Part shown: positions 8,498 to 17,793 of the stretch, in pieces
How positions within the stretch are numbered: position 1 is the first letter of the stretch
How the letters are laid out: every line of letters starts with the position of its first letter
Source: Candidatus Competibacteraceae bacterium
GTDB lineage: Bacteria; Pseudomonadota; Gammaproteobacteria; Competibacterales; Competibacteraceae
Assembly: GCA_003989075.1 (NCBI GenBank)
Contig: RXIX01000005.1
Location: 1-64,000 of the forward strand
DNA: 64,000 nucleotides
Direction of reading: 5' to 3'
Translations under genes and position numbers: made by a program
Notes under the pieces: generated by a model
The model's database searches: none
Told to the model about the DNA's origin: nothing
What the model saw: the letters and a program-made list of their open reading frames with translations, nothing else

Positions 8498-11400
8498 CCG
8501 TGACCCAAACCATGAACCAAACCATGACCCAAACCGGGAGCCGCATCCGGTAGAAGAGTGCATCGCGGCGGCTGCCCCTGGGCTGCTTGCATGCCTGCTT
8601 GAGCAAATCGCGCAGGGCGCGCTGCTGCTTGATGCGCAGGGCATCATTCTGCGCGCCAATACCCCGGCAGCCTATCTGCTGGACTGCAAGGCCGCCGAAT
8701 TGACCGGTCAGCCGCTGGCGGCGTGCTTGGGTGCCAGCCATCGCGCCAGCGTGGAAACCCTGCTGGTTGCCGGCGCTGGCACCACGCCCGTGACCCTGCA
8801 GCCGGCGCCTGGTCGCGGCCAGACGACGCTGCTGCATCTGCGTCCGCTACCCCTGCCGATAGCCGGGACGCTGCGTCTGGCGCTGTTCGATGAGCGCATC
8901 GCCAGTGACGTGCTGCAGACCGAATCGCTCAGCCAGGCAATTTTCCATCACGCTGCAGTGGCCCTGCTGGTCTGCAATCCACAGGGCCGCATCCAGCGCG
9001 TCAATGACGCAGCGGTGGCGCTGCTCGGCAGCGGGCTGCTGTTTCGCAACCTCGAAAGCGCCTGCCCGCTGCGGATGGAAAGCACCGGCACAGCGCTGGA
9101 TTGGGCGACACTGCGCGCCACGCCGGGCGCCGGCACGGTGATTCTGGACCGCGCCACCGACCGGACGCCGCTCAAACTGCGCCTGCACTGCACTGATCTT
9201 GGCGAGGCGCACGCTGAGTGCCGCTATCTGCTGACCCTGTACGAAGACGGTACCGCCGCACCCGACCACATCCGCAGTGCCCAGCACGCGGCGCAACAGA
9301 CCCTGGTGGCCAGCGAGGCACGGCTGCGCACGGCGCAGGCCTTCGCGCATGTCGCCAACTGGGAACTGGATATCGCCACCAGTACCGTTCTGGTGTCCGA
9401 GGAATGGTTTCGGATCTGGGGCCAGGAACCGGGCGCGGTCTCGCCGGTCGCCGTATTTCGTGAGACCGTGCATCCCGACGACCGTGAACGTGTCACCACC
9501 GCCCTGCAGCGCACCATGCATGGCGTCGGCGACTACCATGAGGAATATCGCATCCTGCGCCCCGATGGTGAGGAGCGTATTCTGGTCAGCCGTGGCCGGC
9601 TGCTGCGCGATGTCGCCGGGCGCCCGCTGTGCGTGTTTGGCGTGGTGCAGGACATCACTGAGCAGAGCCGCGCGCAACGCGAGCTGTTGCAGCAGAAGGA
9701 CCTGCTTGATGCCGTGGTGCACAGCATTCCCGACACCCTGATCATTGCCGATGCCCAACGCCACATCATCATGGCCAATCCTGGCCTGGAGCAGCTGTTT
9801 GGCTACACGCCCAGGCAGATGATCGGCCAGAGCACCGCCCTGCTTTACGAGGATGTGGCCGACTACGAGCAGCAGGGGCAGGTCCGCTGCCACCTCGCCG
9901 AGTCGATCCAGACCAACCGGCCCTATGTCGTGCACTACCGACGTTGCGATGGCAGCACCTTTCCCGGCGAGACCGTCGGCACCGCCATCCACGACCGGCA
10001 GGGGCGCTTTCTGGGCTTTCTCAGCCTGATTCGCGATGTCAGCGAACGCTGGCAGCATCAGGAAAAGCTGGAGCTGTGGGAAACGGCACTGGCGAGCATC
10101 ACCGAGGGCGTGCTGATCACCGACGCCCGCCAGAATATTCTCTCGATCAATCGCGCCTTCACCGATATCACCGGCTACACCGATGCCGAGGTCTGCGGAC
10201 AAACACCGCGGCTGCTGCGCTCGGGGCGTCACGACACGCTGTTCTATCAGCGCATGTGGCATGATATCAACCGAATTGGCCACTGGCGCGGCGAGATCTG
10301 GAACCGGCGCAAGGATGGTGATCTGTATCCCAACTGGCTGACCATCAACGCAATTCGGGGTCCTGACCGGCAGGTCAGATACTACGTCGGCGTATTTTCC
10401 GATCTGACCGCGATTCGCCGTTCGCAGGCGCAGGTCGAACATCTGACCCATTACGACCCGCTGACCGATCTGCCCAATCGCCTGCTGCTGATGTCGCGCC
10501 TGCGCCATGCCTTGCGCCGCGCCGGCAACGAGGCGGTAGCGGTGCTGTTTATCGATCTGGATCACTTCGCACGCCTCAATGAAAGCCTCGGGCAGCACAA
10601 CGGCGATCGCCTGCTGGTGTGCATCGCGGAGCGCTGGCTGGAAAACCTGCCCTCGACCGTGACCCTGGCGCGGGTGAGCGCCGATGATTTTGTAGCGGTT
10701 CTGGAAGATCCCGAGGATGCCGAGGCGGCCCTGGCGATCGCCGAGTCGCTGCTGGTGCAGACCTGCGAACCGCTGCTGCTCGATACCAGCGCGCCAATCA
10801 CCATTACCGCCAGCATCGGCATCGCCCTGTATCCGCAGGATGCCACCGATGCCGAGGCGCTGATCCGCAATGCGGAAAACGCTTTGCAATGCGCCAAGAA
10901 GGCCGGTCGTAATCGCGCCTGCCTCTACGATACCCGGCACAGCGCCGATGCCATCGAACGTTTCCGGGTTGAGAATGCCCTGCGCCTGGCGCTGAGCGGC
11001 GATGAATTCTTTCTCGACTATCAGCCGCAGATCGAATTGGCCGGCGGACGCATGATCGGTGTCGAGGCGCTGATCCGCTGGCGGCATAATGGCGTGGTGA
11101 TGCCGCCGGGGCGCTTCATTCCGGTGGCGGAGGGCTGCGATCTGATCGAGTCATTAGGACGCTGGGTATTGGAAAGCGCCTGCCATCAGGCCCGTATCTG
11201 GCTCGATCAGGGACAGCCGCTGCGCGTAGCCGTGAACGTATCCTCCGGGCAGGTCGTCTCGGGCGCGCTGGCGCGTGATGTCGGCATCGTGCTGGCCCGC
11301 AGCGGTCTGCCGCCCGCGTGGCTGGAACTGGAGCTGGTGGAAAGTACCCTGATCGAGCAGCCCGATGCGGCGGCATCCGCTCTGCGCACCCTCAAGGCGC

Positions 11401-11783
11401 TGGGCGTGAGCCTGGCCCTGGACGATTTTGGCACGGGCTATTCCAGTCTCGGCTATCTCAAGCATTATCCGTTTGACGTACTCAAGATCGACCGGCTGTT
11501 CATTGGCAATCTGGAGCGCGATCCCGCCGATGCCGCGATTGTCCGCGCCATCATCGACCTGGCGCATACCCTGGGCATGCGGGTTCTGGCCGAGGGTGTG
11601 GAAACCGCCGAGCAGTTGCGCTTCCTGGCCCGCCACGGCTGTGATCTGGTGCAGGGTTTTCTGCTCAGTCGGCCCATGTCGCCGGCCCGGATCGCAGCGC
11701 TGCGACAGCAGGAGCCGGATCTGGGCGCGCTGCTCGGTGAACCGCCCTTGAGTACCGGTCAAGGGCAGGGGGAAAATACATGA
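8490..11783 (+). CDS. multi-PAS GGDEF–EAL protein with degenerate GGDEF
   Basis: 1097 residues, soluble. PAS-like segments are at about 35-135, 145-250, 275-395, 405-520 and 530-645, followed by GGDEF (655-815) and EAL (825-1075). The GGDEF signature reads SADDF (730-734), losing both glycines, so diguanylate cyclase activity is unlikely. The EAL domain keeps E859-A-L, DDFGTGYSS (978-986), KID (999-1001) and EGVET, consistent with an active c-di-GMP phosphodiesterase, perhaps regulated by GTP binding to the dead GGDEF. The ATG at 8490 has AGGAG just upstream; upstream in-frame codons overlap the kinase gene. Residues 6-18 are an imperfect Asn-His-Asp/Glu-Pro repeat. Confidence 0.87.
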   Translation: MLDRDPNHEPNHDPNREPHPVEECIAAAAPGLLACLLEQIAQGALLLDAQGIILRANTPAAYLLDCKAAELTGQPLAACLGASHRASVETLLVAGAGTTPVTLQPAPGRGQTTLLHLRPLPLPIAGTLRLALFDERIASDVLQTESLSQAIFHHAAVALLVCNPQGRIQRVNDAAVALLGSGLLFRNLESACPLRMESTGTALDWATLRATPGAGTVILDRATDRTPLKLRLHCTDLGEAHAECRYLLTLYEDGTAAPDHIRSAQHAAQQTLVASEARLRTAQAFAHVANWELDIATSTVLVSEEWFRIWGQEPGAVSPVAVFRETVHPDDRERVTTALQRTMHGVGDYHEEYRILRPDGEERILVSRGRLLRDVAGRPLCVFGVVQDITEQSRAQRELLQQKDLLDAVVHSIPDTLIIADAQRHIIMANPGLEQLFGYTPRQMIGQSTALLYEDVADYEQQGQVRCHLAESIQTNRPYVVHYRRCDGSTFPGETVGTAIHDRQGRFLGFLSLIRDVSERWQHQEKLELWETALASITEGVLITDARQNILSINRAFTDITGYTDAEVCGQTPRLLRSGRHDTLFYQRMWHDINRIGHWRGEIWNRRKDGDLYPNWLTINAIRGPDRQVRYYVGVFSDLTAIRRSQAQVEHLTHYDPLTDLPNRLLLMSRLRHALRRAGNEAVAVLFIDLDHFARLNESLGQHNGDRLLVCIAERWLENLPSTVTLARVSADDFVAVLEDPEDAEAALAIAESLLVQTCEPLLLDTSAPITITASIGIALYPQDATDAEALIRNAENALQCAKKAGRNRACLYDTRHSADAIERFRVENALRLALSGDEFFLDYQPQIELAGGRMIGVEALIRWRHNGVVMPPGRFIPVAEGCDLIESLGRWVLESACHQARIWLDQGQPLRVAVNVSSGQVVSGALARDVGIVLARSGLPPAWLELELVESTLIEQPDAAASALRTLKALGVSLALDDFGTGYSSLGYLKHYPFDVLKIDRLFIGNLERDPADAAIVRAIIDLAHTLGMRVLAEGVETAEQLRFLARHGCDLVQGFLLSRPMSPARIAALRQQEPDLGALLGEPPLSTGQGQGENT
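8501..8536 (+). repeat. three tandem 12-bp copies in the 5' coding region
   Basis: TGACCCAAACCA, TGAACCAAACCA and TGACCCAAACCG lie head to tail and encode the NHEP/NHDP/NREP run of the GGDEF–EAL protein. The period of 12 keeps the frame, so copy-number changes would only lengthen the N-terminal linker. Confidence 0.8.
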
Positions 11784-13888
11784 GTGCAAGAGGAGTCGAT
11801 CCGGTCGCGCAGGTCGGGGCGCTGTCTAGGCTGTCTGGCGATACCGTAGCCCAGGAAACCCTGGCGCGTTTTACCGCCCTGGCCGGTAATCTGCCGCTGG
11901 GCCTGCTGATGGAAAATGCCGAGCGGCGCGTGCTGCATGTGAATGCGGCGTTTTGCGAGATGTTCGGGGTGCCGTCGCCGACCCTGCTGCTGGGCAACGA
12001 TTGCGCCGCGGATGCTGAATGCAGCAAGCACCTGTTTGCCGATCCCGAAAGCTTTCTGACACGGGTGGCCGAACTGCTCAATGCGGGGCGTCCGTCGCGT
12101 AATGAAGAATTGCTCCTGGCGGATGGCCGGGTGCTGCTGCGCGACTATGCCCCGGTGCGCGCTGCCGATGGCGCGCTGCTCGGTCATTTGTGGCTCTATC
12201 TGGATATCACCGATAACAAGCGCACCGAGCGCGAGCTGGCACAGTCGCAGCGCGAACTGGAAAGCATTTTCGAGAACCTGCAGGACACCTATTACCGCAC
12301 CGATCAGGCCGGGCGCATCCTGCGCGTTTCGCCCTCGGTGCAGCGCCTATTCGGTTATGAACCGGCAGAGCTAATAGGTACGCCACTGGAGGATTACTAC
12401 TGCGAATCGGCCGGTCGGCGCTCGTTTCTCGCTGCACTGGCAGCGGCGGGAAGTCATCTGCAGGGCTTTGAAGTCGCGATGCGCCACCGCGCCGGCCACA
12501 CGGTGTGGGTGGCGGCCAGTTCCAGCTACTGGTACGACGGCAGCGGCGCGATTGGCGGCGTTGAAGGCATCGTCCGCGATATTACCGAGCGCCGCGAAAG
12601 TGCCCGGCAATTGGCCGAGAGCGAGGCCCGCTACAGCTCGGTAGTCAATCACATCCGCGAGGTAGTGTTCCAGACCGATGCCGCCGGTTTGTGGACCTTT
12701 CTCAATCCGGCCTGGGCCGAGATCACCGGTTTTGCCGTTGCCGACAGTCTGGGTCGCTGCTTTCTCGATTACATCCACCCCGATGACCGCGAGCGTAACG
12801 CCCGCCTGTTCCAGCCGCTGATCGAGCGGCGCAAAGACTATTGCCACCATCAGATCCGCTACCTGACCTGCGATGGCGGCTTTCGCTGGATCGAAGTACA
12901 TGCCCGTCTGACCCTGGATGCCGGCGATGCCATCGTCGGCACCTCCGGCACGCTGCGCGATGTCACCGAGCAGCGCCGCGCCGAGGAATTGCAGCGCTTT
13001 GGCGCCTTCCAGGCCGGCATCGCTGAAATGAATACCTCGGTGCTGCACAACATCGGCAATGCCATCACGACCCTGGGCAATGACGCCGTGCTGCTCGGGC
13101 AGGCCTGCGCCGATCTGGACCGCATCGCCGCGCTGTTGCGCCAGCATGCCGCCCATACCGCTGCCGCCTTGCCTGAGGAGCCCCGGGTCGAGCGCAGCGT
13201 GGTTGACGGGCTGCTGGGATTGCAGTGCGAGGTGGCGGCGGTGCTGGAGCGTCTATGCCGCGACACGCTGCGCGAACGCAGCCAGCGCATCGGTGCCAGC
13301 GCCCAGCATATCACCGACATCGTGCGCATCCAGCAGAGCGCATCCCTGCCGGGTGGCCAGGTCAGCACCTTCAGCCTGCGCCAGGCCGTCGAGGATGCCC
13401 TGGCTCTACAGGGCGAGTTCTTCGAACGCTACCGGATTCAGGTTACGGTCCGTATCGACCCGGCCGCCGATGAAGTGACTCTGTCGCGCAACCGCCTGTT
13501 GCAGGCGCTGATCAATCTGTTCAGGAACAGTAGCGAGGCGATCAGCGAGCGGCAGCATCAGGAACAGTGCTCAGGCGGTCATCTCGAAGTGCGCGCTGAA
13601 GCGCTCGCCGAGGATCGGGTACGGCTGACGGTGACCGATGACGGTATCGGGGTCGAGGCAGCCCACTTGCCCGAGGTGTTCCGTTTTGGCTTTTCCACCA
13701 AGGCGCGCGGCAGTGGCTTTGGCCTGCATGCCGTCGCCCTGTTCGTGCAGGAGGCTGGCGGCCACATCGCCCTGCAGAGCGCCGGGCGCGGCCAGGGCGC
13801 GGCCCTGCTGCTGGAACTGCCGCGCCGACTTGCCGTTGTACCTGGGCCCGTTTCTGGCGCTACTCTGAATATTCCGCTTCACTTTTGA
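11780..13888 (+). CDS. PAS-domain sensor histidine kinase (LHNIGN type)
   Basis: 702 residues, soluble. Three PAS domains (about 30-145, 158-272, 283-398) precede the kinase core. The dimerisation helix carries an unusual phosphoacceptor motif, SVLHNIGNAITTLGN, with H423, instead of the common SHELR/SHDLK. The ATPase has N-box NLFRNSSEAI, G1 TDDGIGV, and G2 GSGFGLHA. LHNIGN-type kinases form a recognised minority group among PAS kinases. Overlaps the upstream GGDEF–EAL gene by 4 bp; the next gene, a receiver–PAS protein, is the likely phosphotransfer partner. Confidence 0.85.
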   Translation: MSARGVDPVAQVGALSRLSGDTVAQETLARFTALAGNLPLGLLMENAERRVLHVNAAFCEMFGVPSPTLLLGNDCAADAECSKHLFADPESFLTRVAELLNAGRPSRNEELLLADGRVLLRDYAPVRAADGALLGHLWLYLDITDNKRTERELAQSQRELESIFENLQDTYYRTDQAGRILRVSPSVQRLFGYEPAELIGTPLEDYYCESAGRRSFLAALAAAGSHLQGFEVAMRHRAGHTVWVAASSSYWYDGSGAIGGVEGIVRDITERRESARQLAESEARYSSVVNHIREVVFQTDAAGLWTFLNPAWAEITGFAVADSLGRCFLDYIHPDDRERNARLFQPLIERRKDYCHHQIRYLTCDGGFRWIEVHARLTLDAGDAIVGTSGTLRDVTEQRRAEELQRFGAFQAGIAEMNTSVLHNIGNAITTLGNDAVLLGQACADLDRIAALLRQHAAHTAAALPEEPRVERSVVDGLLGLQCEVAAVLERLCRDTLRERSQRIGASAQHITDIVRIQQSASLPGGQVSTFSLRQAVEDALALQGEFFERYRIQVTVRIDPAADEVTLSRNRLLQALINLFRNSSEAISERQHQEQCSGGHLEVRAEALAEDRVRLTVTDDGIGVEAAHLPEVFRFGFSTKARGSGFGLHAVALFVQEAGGHIALQSAGRGQGAALLLELPRRLAVVPGPVSGATLNIPLHF

Positions 13889-13908
13889 TTCGCAACGAGG
13901 CTACAACA

Positions 13909-14715
13909 GTGATTGCCGAAGCGTTTAATCGCCGGGTGCTGGTGATCGACGATGACGCCGCCATCCGCGAAACCTATCGCAGCATCCTGCAGCCGCAGCC
14001 GCTGGGATCGGCGCTGCTGCAGTCGCTGCTCAATCAGCAGGCCGCGCCGGTCCGCGAGACGTTCGAGGTTGCCACTGCCACCCAGGGCCAGGAAGGCGTG
14101 AGCCTGGCCGCTACCGCCCTGGCTCAGGGACAGCCCTTTGCCCTGGCCTTCATCGACATGCGCATGCCGCCGGGCTGGAATGGCCTGCGCACCGCAGTGG
14201 CGCTGCGGGCGCTCGATCCAACCGTATATGTCATTATCGCGACTGCCTACGCCGATCACGATCCCGATGAGATCCAATCGGCGCTGGGCCACAACGTGGT
14301 GCTGCTGCGCAAGCCGTTCAATCGCGATGAAGTCTTTGCGCTGGCCCGCACCCTGTGCCAGAGCTGGAGTACCCGCCTGCATTTAAATACCCACGCCAGC
14401 TTCCTGGACGCGGTGGTCGAGCACCTGCCGGTGCCACTGCTGATCCTGACTGCGGACAGCAGGCGCCTGGTGCGGGTTAACGCCGCCGCCGAGCGGGTGC
14501 TGGGCCAGACGCGGCAGGCGCTGTGCGGGCAGATCGCGGATGCAGTACTGCCAGCGCCCCTAGTCCAGACCCTGGCCGGTACGGATGGTGGTGATTGGCT
14601 GACCACCGATGGCCATTGCCACGGCCTGCGGGTGCAGGCTTTTTCCAGCGGTGAACGCACACTGTGGCTGCTGGCAATCCTTGAAGTGGCGCTGCCGGCC
14701 ACTGCCGCCGGCTGA
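13909..14715 (+). CDS. receiver–PAS response regulator
   Basis: 268 residues. The receiver domain (8-150) has the acidic triad D14-D15-D16, phosphoacceptor D83 in FIDMRMPPGWNG, T112 and K135. About 30 extra residues sit between the first helix and the second strand (near 28-52), an insertion not seen in CheY. A PAS domain follows (about 165-265: LPVPLLILTADSRRLVRVN). There is no DNA-binding or enzymatic output, so it may act as a phosphorelay intermediate or adaptor. A GTG at 13909 with GAGG 9-12 bases upstream is preferred; a TTG at 13885 overlapping the previous stop is the alternative. Last gene of the operon. Confidence 0.78.
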   Translation: MIAEAFNRRVLVIDDDAAIRETYRSILQPQPLGSALLQSLLNQQAAPVRETFEVATATQGQEGVSLAATALAQGQPFALAFIDMRMPPGWNGLRTAVALRALDPTVYVIIATAYADHDPDEIQSALGHNVVLLRKPFNRDEVFALARTLCQSWSTRLHLNTHASFLDAVVEHLPVPLLILTADSRRLVRVNAAAERVLGQTRQALCGQIADAVLPAPLVQTLAGTDGGDWLTTDGHCHGLRVQAFSSGERTLWLLAILEVALPATAAG

Positions 14716-14762
14716 AAAGGGCTGGATGGAAAAGCTGTCGGGTAATTTTTTCAACCTGCCTC

Positions 14763-14791
14763 TTGCCAAGCCGATCATCTTTCGTTAATCT
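14763..14791 (+). promoter_or_regulatory. sigma-70 promoter for tRNA-Val
   Basis: TTGCCA at 14763-14768 and TAATCT at 14786-14791 are separated by exactly 17 bp. The -10 is followed by a GC-rich discriminator (CTCGCGCC), the kind found on stringently controlled stable-RNA promoters. The tRNA begins 17 bp downstream of the -10. Confidence 0.7.
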
Positions 14792-14807
14792 CTCGCGCCT
14801 ATCGCTT

Positions 14808-14884
14808 AGGCGCGTAGCTCAGTTGGTTAGAGCACCACCTTGACATGGTGGGGGTCGTTGGTTCGAGTCCAATCGCGCCTACCA
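14808..14884 (+). tRNA. tRNA-Val(GAC)
   Basis: 77 nt including an encoded CCA. The acceptor stem AGGCGCG/CGCGCCT pairs perfectly; the D arm GCTCAGTTGGTTAGAGC, the anticodon arm CCACC-TTGACAT-GGTGG with anticodon GAC, and the T arm with GGTTCGAGTCC are all present. GAC decodes GUC/GUU valine codons. It precedes thrS with its own promoter. Confidence 0.95.
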
Positions 14885-14920
14885 CATTTTTTGTTGAGTT
14901 GCGTAATAGACCGGTCTTCA

Positions 14921-14968
14921 AAAGGGCGCGCCTTCCTTCCAAAAGAAGGGTTTAATGGCGCGCCCTTT
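14921..14968 (+). promoter_or_regulatory. stem-loop in the thrS leader
   Basis: Perfect 12-bp inverted repeat AAAGGGCGCGCC (14921-14932) and GGCGCGCCCTTT (14957-14968), with a second small hairpin (CTTCC/GAAGG) in the loop. It lies between tRNA-Val and thrS, 45 bp before the thrS ATG. It could end the tRNA transcript (though there is no T run after it) or act as a thrS leader control structure; E. coli thrS is repressed through tRNA-like leader stems. Function is inferred. Confidence 0.6.
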
Positions 14969-15012
14969 ACTATTTGCCCCGGCGAAACGAACAGACCAAG
15001 AGAATTGCAGCG

Positions 15013-16932
15013 ATGCCGATCATCACGCTCCCCGATGGCAGTCAGCGGGTCTTCGAGAACCCGGTCAGTGTCCGTGAGGTCGCTGCCGCGATTGGCCCGG
15101 GGCTGGCCAAGGCTGCGCTGGCCGGCAGGCTTGACGATCGCCTGGTCGATACCTCGCATGTGATCACCGGAGACGCGCGGCTGGCCATCATCACCGAGCG
15201 TGATCCCGAAGGACTGGAGATCGTGCGCCATTCCAGCGCCCACCTGCTGGCGCACGCGGTCAAGCAGCTTTACCCGACCGCGCAGGTTACCATCGGTCCG
15301 GTGATCGACAACGGCTTCTACTACGACTTCGCCTACGAGCGCCCCTTTACGCCCGACGATCTGGAACGGATTCAGGCGCGCATGGAGGAACTGGCAGCGC
15401 GCGACATCCCGGTGGCGCGCACCCTGATGGCGCGTGACGAGGCGGTGGCCTTCTTCCTGGGCATGGGCGAGGACTACAAGGCGCAGATCATCGCCGATAT
15501 TCCCGCCGATCAGGACATTTCCCTGTACCGGCAGGACGATTTCATCGATCTGTGCCGCGGCCCGCATGTGCCCTCTACCGGCCGGCTGAAGGCCTTCAGG
15601 CTGATGAAGGTAGCCGGGGCCTACTGGCGCGGTGATTCACGCAACGCCATGCTGCAGCGCATCTACGGCACGGCCTGGAGCGATCAGAAGGCCCTGAAAG
15701 CCTATCTGCATCGCCTGGAGGAAGCGGAAAAGCGCGATCATCGCAAGATTGGCAAGGCGCTCGACCTGTTTCATACCCAGGAGGAAGCGCCGGGTATGGT
15801 GTTCTGGCATGACCGCGGCTGGCGGATTTATGTCGAGGTACAGCACTACATCCGCCAGGTGCTGCGCGAGTGCGGCTATCAGGAAGTGCACACCCCGCAG
15901 ATTGTCGACCGCAGTCTGTGGGAGCGCTCCGGCCATTGGGAAAAATTCCGCGCCGACATGTTCACCACGGCCTCGGAAAACCGCGATTATGCGGTCAAGC
16001 CGATGAACTGCCCCTGTCACATCCAGATCTTCAATCAGGGGCTGCGCAGCTACCGCGATCTGCCCCTGCGCATGGCCGAATTCGGTTCCTGCCACCGTAA
16101 CGAACCGTCCGGCACCCTGCACGGGCTGATGCGGGTACGCAACTTCGTCCAGGACGACGCCCACATCTTCTGCACCGAGGACCAGATCCAGGCCGAGGTT
16201 TCGGCGTTCATGGACCTGCTGTTCCGGATCTACGCCGATTTTGGCTTTAATGAGGTGCAACTGGCGCTGTCCACCCGGCCGGAAAAGCGCGTCGGCAACG
16301 ACGAGGTGTGGGATAAGGCCGAGCAGGCGCTGGAACTGGCGCTGAACCGCTCCGGCCAGCCCTGGACCCTCAAGCCCGGCGAAGGCGCCTTTTACGGGCC
16401 GAAGATCGAATTTGTGCTGCGCGACTGCCTGGACCGGCTGTGGCAGTGCGGCACCATTCAGGTGGATTTTTCCATGCCCGGGCGGCTCGATGCCCACTAC
16501 ATCGCCGAAGACGGCAGCAAGCGGGTACCGGTCATGCTGCATCGTGCCATCCTCGGCTCGCTGGAGCGCTTTATCGGTATTTTGATCGAGCAGTATGCTG
16601 GCGCCTTGCCCGCTTGGCTGGCTCCGGTGCAGGTCGTGGTGCTCAATATTACCGACCATCAGGCCGATTACGTCGCCATGGTCGAAAAAATCCTTATGCA
16701 ACAAGGTTTCCGCAGTGCGGTTGACTTGAGAAACGAGAAGATCGGCTTTAAAATCCGCGAGCACACCCTGCAGCGTGTTCCCTACCTGCTGGTCGTCGGC
16801 GACCGTGAGATGGAAACCGAGACCGTCGCTGTGCGCACCCGCGCCGGAAAGGACCTGGGCGTTATGAACCTGACCGCTTTCGCCGAGCTCCTGCAGGCCG
16901 ATATTGCCCGGCGCGGACGAACTGAATCATGA
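15013..16932 (+). CDS. thrS: threonyl-tRNA synthetase
   Basis: 639 residues, class II synthetase charging tRNA-Thr. A TGS domain (1-62) is followed by the editing domain ([16 protein letters not shown], the HxxxH of the second site; [10 protein letters not shown]) and the catalytic core with motif 2 ([20 protein letters not shown]), the zinc-site cysteine in MNCPCH, and motif 3. The C-terminal anticodon-binding domain begins near 535. The ATG at 15013 begins the family consensus [10 protein letters not shown]. It starts the thrS–infC–rpmI–rplT block common to Proteobacteria. Confidence 0.97.
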   Translation: MPIITLPDGSQRVFENPVSVREVAAAIGPGLAKAALAGRLDDRLVDTSHVITGDARLAIITERDPEGLEIVRHSSAHLLAHAVKQLYPTAQVTIGPVIDNGFYYDFAYERPFTPDDLERIQARMEELAARDIPVARTLMARDEAVAFFLGMGEDYKAQIIADIPADQDISLYRQDDFIDLCRGPHVPSTGRLKAFRLMKVAGAYWRGDSRNAMLQRIYGTAWSDQKALKAYLHRLEEAEKRDHRKIGKALDLFHTQEEAPGMVFWHDRGWRIYVEVQHYIRQVLRECGYQEVHTPQIVDRSLWERSGHWEKFRADMFTTASENRDYAVKPMNCPCHIQIFNQGLRSYRDLPLRMAEFGSCHRNEPSGTLHGLMRVRNFVQDDAHIFCTEDQIQAEVSAFMDLLFRIYADFGFNEVQLALSTRPEKRVGNDEVWDKAEQALELALNRSGQPWTLKPGEGAFYGPKIEFVLRDCLDRLWQCGTIQVDFSMPGRLDAHYIAEDGSKRVPVMLHRAILGSLERFIGILIEQYAGALPAWLAPVQVVVLNITDHQADYVAMVEKILMQQGFRSAVDLRNEKIGFKIREHTLQRVPYLLVVGDREMETETVAVRTRAGKDLGVMNLTAFAELLQADIARRGRTES

Positions 16933-16947
16933 GTGGAGGACAGCAAC

Positions 16948-17469
16948 ATCGCCGCGAACAATGAACTCCGGCTCAACGAGGAGATTACCGGGCGCGAAGT
17001 GCGCCTGATCGACCAGGACGGCGAGCAGATGGGCGTCGTCTCCCTGATCCAGGCCCGACGGCTCGCCGAGGATGCCGAGCTGGATCTGGTGGAAATTTCC
17101 CCGAATGCCAAACCGCCGGTCTGCCGCATCATGGATTATGGCAAGTACCGGTTTGAGCAGGCCAAGAAGCAGCAGGAAGCGAAGAAGAAGCAAAAGCAGA
17201 TTCAGGTCAAGGAAGTCAAGTTTCGTCCGGGCACGGACGAGGGAGACTATCAGGTCAAACTACGCAACCTGATCCGTTTCCTGAGCGATGGCGATAAAGC
17301 CAAGGTGACGCTGCGGTTTCGGGGCCGTGAAATGGCGCACCAGGACCTAGGTATCAGCCTTCTCAAGCGCATCGAGGACGACCTTGCGCCCTACGGCTCG
17401 GTAGAGCAGCGGCCCAGGATGGAAGGGCGGCAGATGGTCATGACCATCGCGCCGGTCAAGAAGAAGTAA
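16948..17469 (+). CDS. infC: translation initiation factor IF-3
   Basis: 173 residues. IF-3 binds the 30S subunit and checks start-codon pairing. The family blocks [53 protein letters not shown] and [12 protein letters not shown] are all present. No ATG lies at the proper start. A strong SD GGAGGA (16935-16940) is followed 7 bases later by ATC at 16948, so ATC is the likely start, matching the rare AUU/AUC start used for infC autoregulation. A GTG at 16933 in the same frame has no SD. It follows thrS by 15 bp. Confidence 0.93.
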   Translation: MAANNELRLNEEITGREVRLIDQDGEQMGVVSLIQARRLAEDAELDLVEISPNAKPPVCRIMDYGKYRFEQAKKQQEAKKKQKQIQVKEVKFRPGTDEGDYQVKLRNLIRFLSDGDKAKVTLRFRGREMAHQDLGISLLKRIEDDLAPYGSVEQRPRMEGRQMVMTIAPVKKK

Positions 17470-17559
17470 CTCCCCTCCCGGTGGTTGGCGATCAACGGCC
17501 CGCGGCGGTTTGCCGAGGCGATACCCGAACTTACCCTTTTGAAATTGCGGAGTCATGCA

Positions 17560-17757
17560 ATGCCCAAGATGAAAACCAATCGCGGCGCGGCCAAACGCTT
17601 TAGCCGCACCGGGTCCGGCCAGTACAAGAGCGCGCACGCGCATCACCGGCACATCCTGACCAAGAAAACCACCAAGCGGAAGCGGCAGCTGCGCGGTACG
17701 ACTACTCTGGCAGCGGTGGATGTGCCAGCCGTGCGCCGGATGCTGCCCTACGATTGA
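17560..17757 (+). CDS. rpmI: 50S ribosomal protein L35
   Basis: 65 residues, very basic. [14 protein letters not shown] and the [20 protein letters not shown] region are characteristic of bL35. The ATG at 17560 follows CGGAG at about 10 bases. It lies between infC and rplT, the standard operon order, in which L20 represses rpmI–rplT translation in enterics. Confidence 0.96.
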   Translation: MPKMKTNRGAAKRFSRTGSGQYKSAHAHHRHILTKKTTKRKRQLRGTTTLAAVDVPAVRRMLPYD

Positions 17758-17793
17758 AGTTGCTTGATGTCGCTGGACCTGGAGAGCTAGACC

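Noticed and set aside
8847-11087. 746-codon open frame on the minus strand
   Set aside because: Antisense shadow of the PAS–GGDEF–EAL gene, no domain or signal recognised.
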